Below are positions 9,010 to 19,382 of a stretch of DNA of 64,000 nt, in pieces (position 1 is the first letter of the stretch; each line of letters starts with the position of its first letter). Below the pieces are notes generated by a model. That model saw nothing but the letters and a program-made list of their open reading frames with translations, had not been told where the DNA came from and searched no databases. Made by a program: the position numbers and the translations under genes. The stretch comes from Mesorhizobium sp. SARCC-RB16n. GTDB lineage: Bacteria; Pseudomonadota; Alphaproteobacteria; Rhizobiales; Rhizobiaceae. Location of the stretch: positions 31,218 through 95,217 of the forward strand of contig NZ_ML703274.1 of the NCBI RefSeq assembly GCF_008520305.1. The letters run 5' to 3'.

Positions 9010-10197
9010 ATGCCTCTTGCTCTTTACGCCCTCACCGCCGGCGCCTTCGGCATCGGCGTAACTGAATTCGTCATCATGGGACTGCTGCTCGACGTCAGCG
9101 CCGATCTCGGTGTCTCGATCTCGGCGGCGGGCCTGCTCATTTCCGGCTATGCGCTAGGCGTGGTTGTCGGTGCGCCGCTGCTCGGCGCGGTAGCCGGCCG
9201 CCTGCCGCGCAAGACCTTGCTGCTTGCCCTGATGGTGGTTTTCACCGTCGGCAACCTCGCCTGCGCGCTGGCGCCCGACTACTGGACGCTGATGGCCGCG
9301 CGCGTGCTCACCGCCTTCGCTCATGCCTCCTTCTTCGGCGTCGGCTCGGTTGTTGCCACCGGCCTCGTCGCACCCAACAAGAAGGCTTCGGCCATCGCTC
9401 TGATGTTCACGGGCCTGACCGTCGCCAACATTCTGGGCGTGCCGTTCGGTACCTGGCTCGGCCAGGCCTATGGCTGGCGCTCGACTTTCCTTACCGTCAC
9501 GCTGGTCGGCGTTGTCGCCTTTGCCGTGATTGCGCTGCTGGTGCCGCGCGACGCACCGGCCGTGGAGGATGAAGAGGAAAGTTCCGGGGGCACACTTGCC
9601 GTGCTTGGCCGCCGGCCGGTGCTGCTCGGCCTTTTGACCACCGTGCTGAGCTGGGTCGGCGTCTTTGCCGCCTTCACCTATCTGGCGCCGATCCTCACCC
9701 GCATCAGCGGCTTTTCAGAAGCCGCCGTGTCGCCGATCCTGCTCGTCTTCGGCGGCGGGCTGGTCGCCGGCAATCTGCTCGGCGGCCGCCTCGCCGACCG
9801 ACATCTCATGCCGACGGTCATCGGCACGCTGGTCGCGCTTTCAGCCGTGCTCTTCGTCATGACCGCGGCCGTGCACCAGCCGGTCGCGGCGATCATTGCC
9901 ATCGGTCTGCTGGGCGCGGCGGCCTTCGCCACGGTAGCCCCACTACAGATATGGGTGCTTGAGAAGGCCAAGGGCGCCGGCCAGGGTCTGGCCTCCTCCT
10001 TCAACATTGCCGCCTTCAATCTCGGCAATGCGATCGGCGCCTGGCTCGGCGGTTTCGTCATCGATCACGGCCCCGGCCTCGGCTTCGTTCCCTTGATCGC
10101 CGGCATCGTGCCACTCGCAGCACTCGCTGTGGTGTTTCTGGCGCTGCGCCTGGAGCGCGGCCCTGCGGTCGCCGTGCCGGCCACGGCCCAGTGCTGA
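9010..10197 (+). CDS. MFS transporter, DHA1-type (AraJ-like exporter)
   Basis: Inner-membrane proton-coupled exporter. It has 395 residues and about 12 hydrophobic segments, opening with MPLALYALTAGAFGIGVTEFVIMG, the characteristic start of AraJ/YdhP-like DHA1 permeases. The loop 2-3 signature appears as AGRLPRKTLLLAL, and the central loop is acidic (AVEDEEESS). ATG 9010 is used because the first membrane helix starts there; the frame is open further upstream but without family sequence. It is divergent from the LysR gene and followed 40 bases later by an aldo/keto reductase, suggesting export of a compound that the reductases also act on, or of its product. Confidence 0.93.
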   Translation: MPLALYALTAGAFGIGVTEFVIMGLLLDVSADLGVSISAAGLLISGYALGVVVGAPLLGAVAGRLPRKTLLLALMVVFTVGNLACALAPDYWTLMAARVLTAFAHASFFGVGSVVATGLVAPNKKASAIALMFTGLTVANILGVPFGTWLGQAYGWRSTFLTVTLVGVVAFAVIALLVPRDAPAVEDEEESSGGTLAVLGRRPVLLGLLTTVLSWVGVFAAFTYLAPILTRISGFSEAAVSPILLVFGGGLVAGNLLGGRLADRHLMPTVIGTLVALSAVLFVMTAAVHQPVAAIIAIGLLGAAAFATVAPLQIWVLEKAKGAGQGLASSFNIAAFNLGNAIGAWLGGFVIDHGPGLGFVPLIAGIVPLAALAVVFLALRLERGPAVAVPATAQC

Positions 10198-10237
10198 CCG
10201 AACCAAATCCACAACCGACATCACAAGGAGCTAAATC

Positions 10238-11272
10238 ATGGACTATCGACGTCTCGGCGCATCGGGCCTGAAGGTCCCGGCGCTTTCATTCGGCGCCGGC
10301 ACCTTCGGCGGCTCCGGCCCGCTGTTCGGCGCCTGGGGCAACAGCGACGCGCAAGAGGCGCGGCGTCTTATCGACATCTGCCTCGAGGCCGGCGTCAATT
10401 TGTTCGACACCGCCGACGTCTATTCGAACGGCGCCTCGGAGGAGGTGCTCGGCGAGGCGATCAAGGGCCGCCGCGATGCCGTGCTGATCTCGACCAAGAC
10501 CGCGCTGCCGATGGGCGACGGGCCCGCCGATTACGGCTCCTCGCGCTCGCGGCTGATCAAGTCCGTGGATGCCGCGCTGAAGCGCCTCGGCACCGACTAT
10601 ATCGACCTGTTGCAGCTGCATGCCTTCGATGCCGGCACGCCGATCGAGGAAGTGCTGTCGACGCTCGACAACCTCGTGTGCGCCGGCAAGCTGCGTTATG
10701 TCGGCGTCTCCAACTTCTCCGGCTGGCAGGTGATGAAGTCGCTCGGCCTGGCGGAGAAGAACGGCTATCCCCGCTATGTCGCGCACCAGGTCTACTATTC
10801 TCTCGTCGGCCGCGACTATGAGTGGGAGCTGATGCCGCTTGGCCTCGACCAGGATGTCGGCGCGCTGGTGTGGAGCCCGCTCGGCTGGGGTCGCCTGACC
10901 GGCAAGATCCGCCGCGGCCAGCCCTTGCCGGAAAAGAGCCGGCTGCACGACACCGCGAGCTTCGGCCCGCCGGTCGAGGACGAGCATCTCTACCGGGTCA
11001 TGGATGCCCTCGATGCGGTGGCGCAGGAAACCGGCAAGACGGTTCCGCAAATCGCCATCAACTGGCTGCTGCAGCGCCCGACCGTTTCATCGGTGATCAT
11101 CGGCGCTCGCAACGAGGAGCAACTGCGCCAGAACCTTGCCGCCGTCGGCTGGGCCCTGACGCCGGAGCAGATGAAAAAGCTCGACGCGGCAAGCGAGGTC
11201 ACCGCGCCCTACCCGTACTTCCCCTATCGGCGCCAGGAGGGTTTTGCCCGGCTCAATCCACCGGCGGTGTGA
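10238..11272 (+). CDS. Aldo/keto reductase, paralogue of the gene at 6875
   Basis: The 344-residue AKR TIM barrel has Asp and Tyr in NLFDTADVYSNGASEE (about 58-63), Lys in VLISTKTALPMG (about 87), His in LLQLHAFDAG (about 128) and the cofactor segment VIIGARNEEQLRQNL. It starts with MDYRRLGASGLKVPALSFG, preceded by AAGGAG at a good distance. The RRQEGF tail is found in the YajO/YhdN-like group. It lies 40 bases after the MFS exporter and is probably co-transcribed with it and LysR-controlled. The 8-bp repeat CCGCTACG/CGTAGCGG at 11284-11336 downstream may end the transcript, though no T-run follows. Confidence 0.93.
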   Translation: MDYRRLGASGLKVPALSFGAGTFGGSGPLFGAWGNSDAQEARRLIDICLEAGVNLFDTADVYSNGASEEVLGEAIKGRRDAVLISTKTALPMGDGPADYGSSRSRLIKSVDAALKRLGTDYIDLLQLHAFDAGTPIEEVLSTLDNLVCAGKLRYVGVSNFSGWQVMKSLGLAEKNGYPRYVAHQVYYSLVGRDYEWELMPLGLDQDVGALVWSPLGWGRLTGKIRRGQPLPEKSRLHDTASFGPPVEDEHLYRVMDALDAVAQETGKTVPQIAINWLLQRPTVSSVIIGARNEEQLRQNLAAVGWALTPEQMKKLDAASEVTAPYPYFPYRRQEGFARLNPPAV

Positions 11273-11369
11273 CCAGCTCGGAACCGCTACGGGGACAATT
11301 GTCTTTCACTGGGGCGCGCAAAGCGCGGCGTAGCGGCTCGACAGTGCCGACCAATCTGCATATCGTGTT

Positions 11370-11729
11370 GTGGTGGATAGACTGAATTTAAGTACTGACT
11401 ACTACGCCACGTCCGATGCAGATGGACGGTTTCAACATGGCGTGATTTTCCATATCACGCGCAACAAAGCTGGTGGGTCTATCAGCACCCCTGTGGGGCG
11501 CTTTTATACATGGCGACCAGAGATCCATCCGGAGGGGTATTTTGACCATTCTAGGGTCGACTGTTACGTTGACGATCATCGCCTTGCACCAGAGCCAAGC
11601 TGGCTTGCACGCACGCTTCTAGGCGCCCTTGTAGAACTAGGCAGCGTATCAGAGCCGATATGGTTGGGGTGGCATCGGTCCAAAGAATTGGATGGCGAAG
11701 AACGGGGTAAGGTCTTCGATCTCGACTAA
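11370..11729 (+). CDS. Hypothetical protein, 119 aa, atypical composition
   Basis: I do not recognise this protein. It is soluble, with no signal peptide or membrane segment, and rich in aromatic residues (YYATSD, FYTWRPEIH, PIWLGWH), ending in an acidic tail. The start is one of two adjacent GTG codons (11370 or 11373) without a clear Shine-Dalgarno sequence. The stretch is visibly less GC-rich than its neighbours and uses codons rare around it (TTA, ATA, CTA, AGA), which suggests recent acquisition. Its stop overlaps the stop of the converging usg gene by four bases, with no space for a terminator. Coding status is likely but not certain. Confidence 0.5.
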   Translation: MVDRLNLSTDYYATSDADGRFQHGVIFHITRNKAGGSISTPVGRFYTWRPEIHPEGYFDHSRVDCYVDDHRLAPEPSWLARTLLGALVELGSVSEPIWLGWHRSKELDGEERGKVFDLD

Positions 11730-12010
11730 TGCAGCACGAACTCTCCATCCACCTTGCGCCATTCATTCGGCGCGATCAGCTTCTGGTGCGTATAGACCAC
11801 CGAATGCAGCGGCCCATCCAGCTTGGCTTTCCAGAATTCGATGAACCGGATCAGCACCGGGAACTTCGGAGCGAGGTCGTAGTCCTGCCAGACGAAGCTC
11901 TGCAGGAGATGCGGGTGGTCGGGGAAATGATAAAGAATCTTGGCCGTCGTCAGGCCGTAGCCTTTGAGCATCAGGTCCATTTCAAGATGGTCGCGCATTG
12001 CGGTCCCCAA
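11726..12010 (-). CDS. usg: Usg-like family protein
   Basis: Small conserved alphaproteobacterial protein of unknown function, named for its position upstream of trp genes in some species. The core is MDLMLKGYGLTTAKILYHFPDHPHLLQSFVWQDYDLAPKFPVL, continuing through FIEFWKAKLDGPLHSV to an LH ending, all hallmarks of the family. I place the start at TTG 12010, giving 94 residues: AGGAG (complement of 12019-12023) lies eight bases upstream of it, but 20 bases from the next in-frame ATG at 11998, too far to serve that codon. No trp gene is nearby. Confidence 0.85.
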   Translation of the reverse strand: MGTAMRDHLEMDLMLKGYGLTTAKILYHFPDHPHLLQSFVWQDYDLAPKFPVLIRFIEFWKAKLDGPLHSVVYTHQKLIAPNEWRKVDGEFVLH

Positions 12011-12304
12011 GGTTGATTCTCCTTTCCTCCCAGGCACCAATTGTGCGCGCCGTTACTTAACTGTCTATTGATTTTTCTTGATCGCAAAACGAACTTTTCC
12101 CGCAAAAACATGCAGTTAGCAGCGAACCCATTCGAGTGCTGACAGCCCCGGAGAAGCCGCCTGCGGCATCCCGCCACGCGAATCCAACGTCTAATGTTGC
12201 CGTCGCGGCGGAACTGGTAATAATGCCGCCGAATTCGCGGCTGCGTCGCCGCGATCCCGCGGGTGTTTCAAGCCGGCGGATTGGTTCGGGAGGAAAGCGA
12301 AGAA

Positions 12305-14259
<1,955 letters not shown>

Positions 14260-14260
<1 letters not shown>

Positions 14261-15012
14261 TGCGGGAAGACGCGGCATTGGGCACCGTCACCCAGCTGTG
14301 GCGCTATCCGGCGAGTTCGCTCGCCGGCGAGCGCCAGGACGCCATCCTGGTCGGCACCGACAGCATCGAGGGCGACCGTATGTTCGGCCTCGTCGATATC
14401 GCGGACAATGAAATTGCCCGGCCCGATCGCGACGTCAAATGGCACAAGGTGCCGCGCATCCGGACCCGGTTGAGCCGTAGCGGCGAATTGGAAATCGCCA
14501 TCCCCGATGGCGACTGGCTAGCCGCACCCAGCGCTGAATGCGACCGCGCGGTGTCGGCCTATCTCGGCTTCGGCGCCTCGATCCGGCCGTATCGCAGGGA
14601 AAACCCGGCCGGCTATGCCGGGCCGCTGACCGCGGAGCGCTACCGCAAGGCGCCGATCCACCTTCTGACCACGGCATCCCTGGCGCGGCTGAAGGCACTG
14701 CATCCGGACGGAGCCGCCGACCCGCGACGCTTCCGGCCCAACATCGTCGTCGACATGGCTTCGGTCGACGGCTCGTTTCCCGAAACCGAATGGATCGGCC
14801 GCAAGCTCGCCATCGGCGACCTCGTCTTGACGATCTCCGAGCCGTGCCGCCGCTGCGGCTTCACCATCATCGCCCAGGACGGCTTCGACAATGATCCGGC
14901 CATCCTGCGCAATCTGGTCCGCCACAACGCGCATAATCTCGGTGTCTATTGCACCGTCGACCAGCCCGGCCGGGTCGAGATCGGCGCGCCGATGCGGTTC
15001 GTGACGGCATAG
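14260..15012 (+). CDS. MOSC-domain protein with MOSC N-terminal beta-barrel
   Basis: The 250-residue protein has an N-terminal barrel (LWRYPASSLAGER, DRMFGLVDIADNEIARPD) and a C-terminal MOSC sulfur-carrier domain. The signature region RRFRPNIVVD comes first, and the conserved Cys sits in ISEPCRRCGFTII near residue 195. MOSC proteins bind molybdenum cofactor or transfer sulfur; the YcbX/mARC-like branch reduces N-hydroxylated compounds. No reductase partner is adjacent. The ATG overlaps the last base of the acsA stop (TGATG), so translation is coupled to acsA, although no functional link is known. Confidence 0.87.
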
Positions 15013-15168
15013 CCCTCGTAGCTCGCCGCCCTGGTGCGATAGAGATGTGGCGGCCCTCTTCACACGGCTTGTAATACGCGTGACAGAAAACCGCGCCATA
15101 CAGCTGGCGCGCGACCCGCCTTGCCGCTTCCGTCGGCATCCATTTCAGATCCACCAATCGGAGTGCCG

Positions 15169-15987
15169 ATGACTTCCCTGCCCATCCTTGGCGCCGCCAT
15201 GACCCTGGACGACCTCGAAATCCACCGCGACTGGCTTTTCGAAAAGCAGCGTGACCTCGAATTGCAGAGCTTTGCCGAGGCCAGTGTTCTCAACGGCGAC
15301 TGGGCACCGCTCGCCGCCCGCGCCAAAAAGCTTCTCGGCGGCTATCAGGGACGGCTCGGGATACACGGGCCATTCTGGGGCTTCACCATCGCCTCGCAGG
15401 ACCCCGACATTCGCGACGTCGTCGGCAAACGCCTGCTGCAAGGTCTCGATGTCTGTGCCGCCATCCGTGCGACGCATATGGTCGTTCACAGCCCCTATAC
15501 GACCTGGTCCTACAACAACCTCGACAACAATCCCGGCGAACGCGAAAAAATCATCGAATACTCTCAGCTGACGCTGCGCGACGCCGTCAAGCGGGCCGAA
15601 GACATCGGCTGCACCATGGTGCTGGAGAACATCGAGGACAAGGATCCGCAAATCCGGGTGGCGTTGGCGGACAGCTTCAAGTCGCCCGCGGTCGCGGTCT
15701 CCATCGACACGGGCCACGCCTACTATGCCCATGGCTCGACCGGTGCTCCGCCGGTGGACTACTATGTGCACGCCGCCGGCAACCGCCTGCAGCATGTCCA
15801 TCTGCAGGATGCCGACGGCTACGCCGATCGTCATTGGAGCCTCGGCGAAGGCACCATCCAATGGCGTTCGGTCTTTGCCGCGCTCGCTAGGCTCGAAAGC
15901 AATCCGCGCCTCATCATCGAAATCAAGGACAAGTCCAAGATCCCCGCTTCGGCGGCCTATATCGCCTCGCTCGGCATCGCCGAGTGA
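15169..15987 (+). CDS. Sugar-phosphate isomerase/epimerase family TIM barrel
   Basis: The 272-residue protein has the xylose-isomerase-like/AP-endonuclease-2 fold. Metal-binding segments are seen in order: IHGPFWGF, HMVVHSPYTTW, MVLENIEDKDP (Glu ligand), VSIDTGHAYYAHG (Asp and His ligands), LQHVHLQDADGYADRHWSLGEG, and RLIIEIKD (last Glu). The family isomerises or epimerises sugars, inositols or keto-acids; the substrate here is unknown. ATG 15169 has CGGAG five bases upstream and begins MTSLPILGAAMTLDDL, the usual opening. It stands alone between the MOSC gene and the converging cfa gene. Confidence 0.87.
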   Translation: MTSLPILGAAMTLDDLEIHRDWLFEKQRDLELQSFAEASVLNGDWAPLAARAKKLLGGYQGRLGIHGPFWGFTIASQDPDIRDVVGKRLLQGLDVCAAIRATHMVVHSPYTTWSYNNLDNNPGEREKIIEYSQLTLRDAVKRAEDIGCTMVLENIEDKDPQIRVALADSFKSPAVAVSIDTGHAYYAHGSTGAPPVDYYVHAAGNRLQHVHLQDADGYADRHWSLGEGTIQWRSVFAALARLESNPRLIIEIKDKSKIPASAAYIASLGIAE

Positions 15988-16013
15988 GATGTGGCAAATG
16001 AGAGCGTTCCGCC

Positions 16014-17282
16014 TTACCGGTACAAATCCGCCCGTGTCGGTGGCAAGCCGCTCGGGCCTCGCGCCCGTTTGGTGGCGACGGTCTGGAATATCTGCGCCGA
16101 GGCGCGTTCGAAGGTGATGGAGCAGCCGCTCAGGTAAAGCAGCCACAGCCGCGCCTTGGCTTCGCCGACCTCGGCGATCGCCTCGCCGAACCGCGCCTGC
16201 AGACGCTCGGCCCACAGCCTGCAGGTGCAGGCATAGTGCTCGCGCAAATTCTCGACATCGTAGACGAGGAAGCCGTGTGCTTCGAGATTGCCTACTGTCA
16301 TGCCGATCGTGTCGAGTTCGCCACCCGGGAAGATGTATTTGATCAGCGCCTTGTATTCCGGCCCCTTGCGCAGCGTCTTCTTGATGTCGCCCTTGCTGCG
16401 CCTTGTGATGGCGTGATGCAGATAGATGCCGCCTGGTTTCAGCAGCCGGTGGACAGCGGAGAAGTAGGCGGCATGGTTTGCCAGGCCTAGATGCTCGAAC
16501 ATACCGATGGACGATATCTTGTCGAAGGTGCCGGTGAGCTCCGCGTAGGACTTTATCTCGATGGTGATCTTGTCCTCCAGACCCTCGGCGCGAATGCGCT
16601 CGCGGGCAAGCGAGGTCTGGGCTTGCGACAGCGAGACGCCGTGCCCGACGACACCGTAGTTTTTCGCGGCATGGATCAGCATCGCGCCCCAGCCGCAGCC
16701 GATGTCGAGCAATCTTTCACCGGGTTTCAGCCGAAGCTTGCGGCAGATATGGTCGAGCTTGTCGACCTGCGCCTCGTCGATGCCGTTTGCGAAATCCTGG
16801 AAATACCCGCAGCTATAGACCATGCGCTGGTCTAGAAAGAGCCCGTAGAAGGCATTCGAGATATCATAGTGATGCTGGATCGCCTCCTTGCTGGAGCCGC
16901 TGACGAACGGGTTGCGACCGGCGAGATCAACCCGCGACGCCATCTGCTTTCTCGAAAACAGCACCGCCGGCAAGTCACGCAGAAGCGCCCGTTTCGGCAA
17001 TGCCTTCAGCTTCGACCGCAGCTTGCCCGTCGAAGGCAGGGCATAGAAATCGAACAGCGATCCATCCTCGATGTCGACTGCCTTGGAAATCCACATCTCG
17101 ATTAGGGTCGACAAGGACGGTCGGCGAACAATCCGCCAGACAATGTCGCGGTCGTTGATAACGAGCACGGGCCCCGTGGCGGGGCCGATCCGCTCGCCGG
17201 TCCACAGTCTGACCGCGAAGCCGGGCTTCACCGCCTCGACTACCGTTCGAACGATGCGCGCAGCTCTTTCGGTGGCGTCCAT
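16014..17282 (-). CDS. cfa: Cyclopropane-fatty-acyl-phospholipid synthase family protein
   Basis: SAM-dependent methyltransferase that adds a methylene across membrane-lipid double bonds. Visible: the N-terminal lipid-binding domain, the segment AIQHHYDISNAFYGLFLDQRMVYSCGYF, the SAM site LLDIGCGWGAML, the catalytic-region SIGMFEHLG, and LSGCSITFERASAQIFQ near the end. ATG 17282 (MDATERAARIVRTV) has GGGGAAGGGC just upstream and gives 422 residues. The frame stays open to 17405 with an arginine-rich 41-residue extension that I regard as untranslated, but it cannot be excluded. Divergent from the micro-gene at 17455. Confidence 0.93.
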   Translation of the reverse strand: MDATERAARIVRTVVEAVKPGFAVRLWTGERIGPATGPVLVINDRDIVWRIVRRPSLSTLIEMWISKAVDIEDGSLFDFYALPSTGKLRSKLKALPKRALLRDLPAVLFSRKQMASRVDLAGRNPFVSGSSKEAIQHHYDISNAFYGLFLDQRMVYSCGYFQDFANGIDEAQVDKLDHICRKLRLKPGERLLDIGCGWGAMLIHAAKNYGVVGHGVSLSQAQTSLARERIRAEGLEDKITIEIKSYAELTGTFDKISSIGMFEHLGLANHAAYFSAVHRLLKPGGIYLHHAITRRSKGDIKKTLRKGPEYKALIKYIFPGGELDTIGMTVGNLEAHGFLVYDVENLREHYACTCRLWAERLQARFGEAIAEVGEAKARLWLLYLSGCSITFERASAQIFQTVATKRARGPSGLPPTRADLYR

Positions 17283-17454
17283 GCCCTTCCCCGCGGTCGA
17301 TGGCCAATCTTGTCCGTTTGAGACCTGGATCGCAAGCCAAAGCATGCGGCGCCATCTTCCGGCAAGGAATGCCTTTTTCAGCATGGTACTTGTCATTTGC
17401 TGCAACGCACCCCATCATGGGTGTGTGTTCAACGAACTGAAAGGAGGTGATCCG

Positions 17455-17526
17455 ATGTCGAGTGATTTCGTTTTCCAGAACGTGGCCTCAGCGGATTGCA
17501 CTTTCGGGAAGCAGTCTTCCCGTTAA
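17455..17526 (+). CDS. 23-residue micro-gene with near-perfect Shine-Dalgarno sequence
   Basis: AAAGGAGGTGATCC at 17440-17453 is complementary over 14 bases to the usual 3' end of 16S rRNA and stands one base before ATG 17455. The reading frame encodes 23 residues starting MSSDFVFQNVA, with one Cys, and ends in TAA at 17524. It has no membrane segment or signal peptide. A 10-bp stem with one bulged G (17541-17565) and a strong terminator (17595-17630) follow, so the whole transcript would be under 250 bases. I know no named homologue. It may be a true small protein, or a ribosome-binding leader or sRNA whose short frame serves regulation. Such a ribosome site followed by a clean stop is hard to explain by chance. 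Confidence 0.6.
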   Translation: MSSDFVFQNVASADCTFGKQSSR

Positions 17527-17540
17527 GGCGCGAGATGCGC

Positions 17541-17565
17541 GGCGGGTGACGTGAGCGTCACCGCC
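17541..17565 (+). other. Stable RNA hairpin after the micro-gene
   Basis: GGC (17541-17543) and GGTGACG (17545-17551), separated by one bulged G, pair with CGTCACC (17556-17562) and GCC (17563-17565) around a TGAG loop. It lies 14 bases after the micro-gene stop and before the terminator, so it is part of the same predicted short transcript. Confidence 0.5.
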
Positions 17566-17594
17566 ATTGAGCCGCGTCATGGACGGAAACACGG

Positions 17595-17630
17595 AAGGCC
17601 GCCGGCTTCGAAAGAAGCGGCGGCCTTTTC
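17595..17630 (+). terminator. Intrinsic terminator of the micro-gene transcript
   Basis: AAGGCCGCCG (17595-17604) pairs perfectly with CGGCGGCCTT (17618-17627). The stem continues inside as CTTC-GAAA-GAAG with a GAAA tetraloop after a single bulged G. TTTTCCTTTT follows on the plus strand; no T-run follows on the minus strand, so it serves the plus-strand transcript and not tadG. Confidence 0.8.
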
Positions 17631-17645
17631 CTTTTGGGCCGGGTC

Positions 17646-19007
17646 CTACTTCGTCAAAGCAAGGGCTTCGATGTTGCGGGCGATTGTCTGAAAGGCCGAA
17701 TCCAATTCGGCGCCATCGGCGGCCTGGTAGAAATGCTTGACCGAACCGGTATCGGGGCTGGCACAATTCTGGAGCGTCGAAGCGGCATTCGTCTCGTCGA
17801 GTTTGAAGCCGATCGTGAAGATCTCTATGCCTTTGTCGCGCATGGCAGCGCAGAGTTTTGTCGCCGCCGTGCGGGTCGTTTCCTTGCCGGCGTCGTTATA
17901 GACCCCACCAACGCTGGTCGCGTCGAAATAGGACAGGTTGAATTCGCCGTCCGTCATGAGGATCGCGTACTTGCCAACTTTCTTGGGATCGAGCTTGGCT
18001 GGCCGCTGAGAGGCATTGAGCACACTGCCCCAGCTTTCCGACAGCATATACCAGGTCCATTGGACGCCGATGTGGCCGGCGGTGCCTCCCGAGGCGACAA
18101 GATTCTTGATGACATTCTTGAGCGTGGCGACGTCAGCCGTCAAAGGGACGAGCGCGGCGGCCGGACAAGCTGCGGTGTTTGTGTTTGCAGCGAAGCTCGA
18201 CAACAGATAGTCGCGGTTGACCATGCTGGAGACAGGACCTGCGTCCGAATATTGATCGGCCCCTTTGCGTTCGGTGGCGCAATTGTCCGGGCGTGGGGAC
18301 GCCGAAGCAGACTGAGCGCTCGCATTGCCGGGCGCCTGTTTGCGCTGGCTGGCATTGGCTTCCACATAGACGCTGCTGGCCGCAAGTTGGCCGGTATTGA
18401 CCGAATTGGCGTAGGGCACGATGGAGAGGCGAACGCGCGGCTTGTTCGGGTCCTGACTGCCTAGAAAGCTGTCCACCGCATTGGCGGCGGCGGTTTTCAG
18501 GTCCTTGATTTTCTGACCGGCCATCGATCCGGTTACATCGAGCATCATCGCCACTTCGATGGTCCTGTCCGAATAAAGCGATGTCGTCGAAGCAGTGACC
18601 CGCCTCGCATCGTCCGTGCCGAAAATCGGGAAGAACAGGGCAACATCGACATGGGCGTCCACTTGGACCGTTTTTGCGGTCTTGTCGACGATCAGCTTGT
18701 CGAGCACGATCTGGCCGGCGTGCAGAATGCCCGCCGTGCTGTTGGCGTCGAGAAAGGCCTGCACGGATTTGTTGGCGTCGGCTTCCTTGATGGCGCCGGT
18801 GGTCAGGTCACGTGCTGTCGATGTCACGGCCGCATCGACCACGCCCTGCAGGCTCGATTTGGCATTGTAGAGCTGAGTGACATTGACCGAAAAGCCCGCG
18901 ACCAGCGCCAAGACCGAGGCAGCAAAGCCGAACAGGACTGCGAAATTTCCACCACGATCTCTGGCGAACTCGCCGACCGCGTGAACAAGACCCCCGTAAT
19001 TCCGCAT
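17646..19007 (-). CDS. TadG-like pilus-assembly protein with von Willebrand A domain
   Basis: The 453-residue protein has a single N-terminal membrane anchor (about 17-40, in RDRGGNFAVLFGFAASVLALVAGFSVN), the TadE/TadG-type prepilin-like helix. An extracytoplasmic VWA domain follows. The metal-site motif is a DxTxS variant in VAMMLDVTGSMAGQKI near residue 160, with the later acidic YAILMTDGEFN. In Tad systems TadG stabilises the pilus at the envelope. Here it is an orphan with no other tad gene within the window, which is common in rhizobia. ATG 19007 is chosen because the anchor follows directly; the upstream open frame is Cys- and Arg-rich and unlike protein. Confidence 0.85.
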   Translation of the reverse strand: MRNYGGLVHAVGEFARDRGGNFAVLFGFAASVLALVAGFSVNVTQLYNAKSSLQGVVDAAVTSTARDLTTGAIKEADANKSVQAFLDANSTAGILHAGQIVLDKLIVDKTAKTVQVDAHVDVALFFPIFGTDDARRVTASTTSLYSDRTIEVAMMLDVTGSMAGQKIKDLKTAAANAVDSFLGSQDPNKPRVRLSIVPYANSVNTGQLAASSVYVEANASQRKQAPGNASAQSASASPRPDNCATERKGADQYSDAGPVSSMVNRDYLLSSFAANTNTAACPAAALVPLTADVATLKNVIKNLVASGGTAGHIGVQWTWYMLSESWGSVLNASQRPAKLDPKKVGKYAILMTDGEFNLSYFDATSVGGVYNDAGKETTRTAATKLCAAMRDKGIEIFTIGFKLDETNAASTLQNCASPDTGSVKHFYQAADGAELDSAFQTIARNIEALALTK

Positions 19008-19382
19008 CCAACAGCCTCCGCTTGCCTCGGCCTCGTCGCCGCGGACAGGGCAATGCAGGATTCCAGCCGGATGACGCCGCCTCACGCCGGGACACCCTCG
19101 GCAAGACATCAACCTGTTGTTTTTGCTTACTTTCGACCTTCGTAAAGGTGAACGACTGGTAAACGAAAAAACACGGTTGTCGCCGCGTTTACCAAGCGCT
19201 TACCATGCTGGAGGCGAGGCCATCGCCGAAGCGTGGCGACGTCCTGTTGCGGCACAGCCTTTCTGTGCCGAAGCGGACCAACTGTCCCAGGATTGAAGGC
19301 CCCGCGAACTGGTCAGCGGCAAAATGTGTTTGGATGTAGGGCCTGTTAGGAAGATCAGGCCGGCCTCACCTGAATATCATAG
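19008..19382. other. Gene-free stretch between tadG and the transglutaminase gene
   Basis: No supported coding sequence. It contains AT-rich DNA around 19110-19200 that probably holds the tadG promoter, with a perfect 9-bp inverted repeat TGGTAAACG (19157-19165)/CGTTTACCA (19186-19194), arms about 29 bp centre to centre. TTAC-N7-TTACC at 19189-19204 is a degenerate match to the CtrA pattern TTAA-N7-TTAA. I see nothing recognisable in 19210-19382. Confidence 0.5.
19157..19194. promoter_or_regulatory. 9-bp inverted repeat upstream of tadG, possible operator
   Basis: TGGTAAACG and CGTTTACCA are exact complements separated by 20 bases, about 150 bases upstream of the tadG start. The spacing (about three helical turns between centres) suits two protein dimers or a looped dimer. 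No regulator is known from the sequence. Confidence 0.4.

Noticed and set aside
17440-17453. Fragment of a 16S rRNA gene
   Set aside because: The 14-base similarity is to the complement of the 16S 3' end and stops at the start codon; it is a Shine-Dalgarno sequence, not an rRNA remnant.
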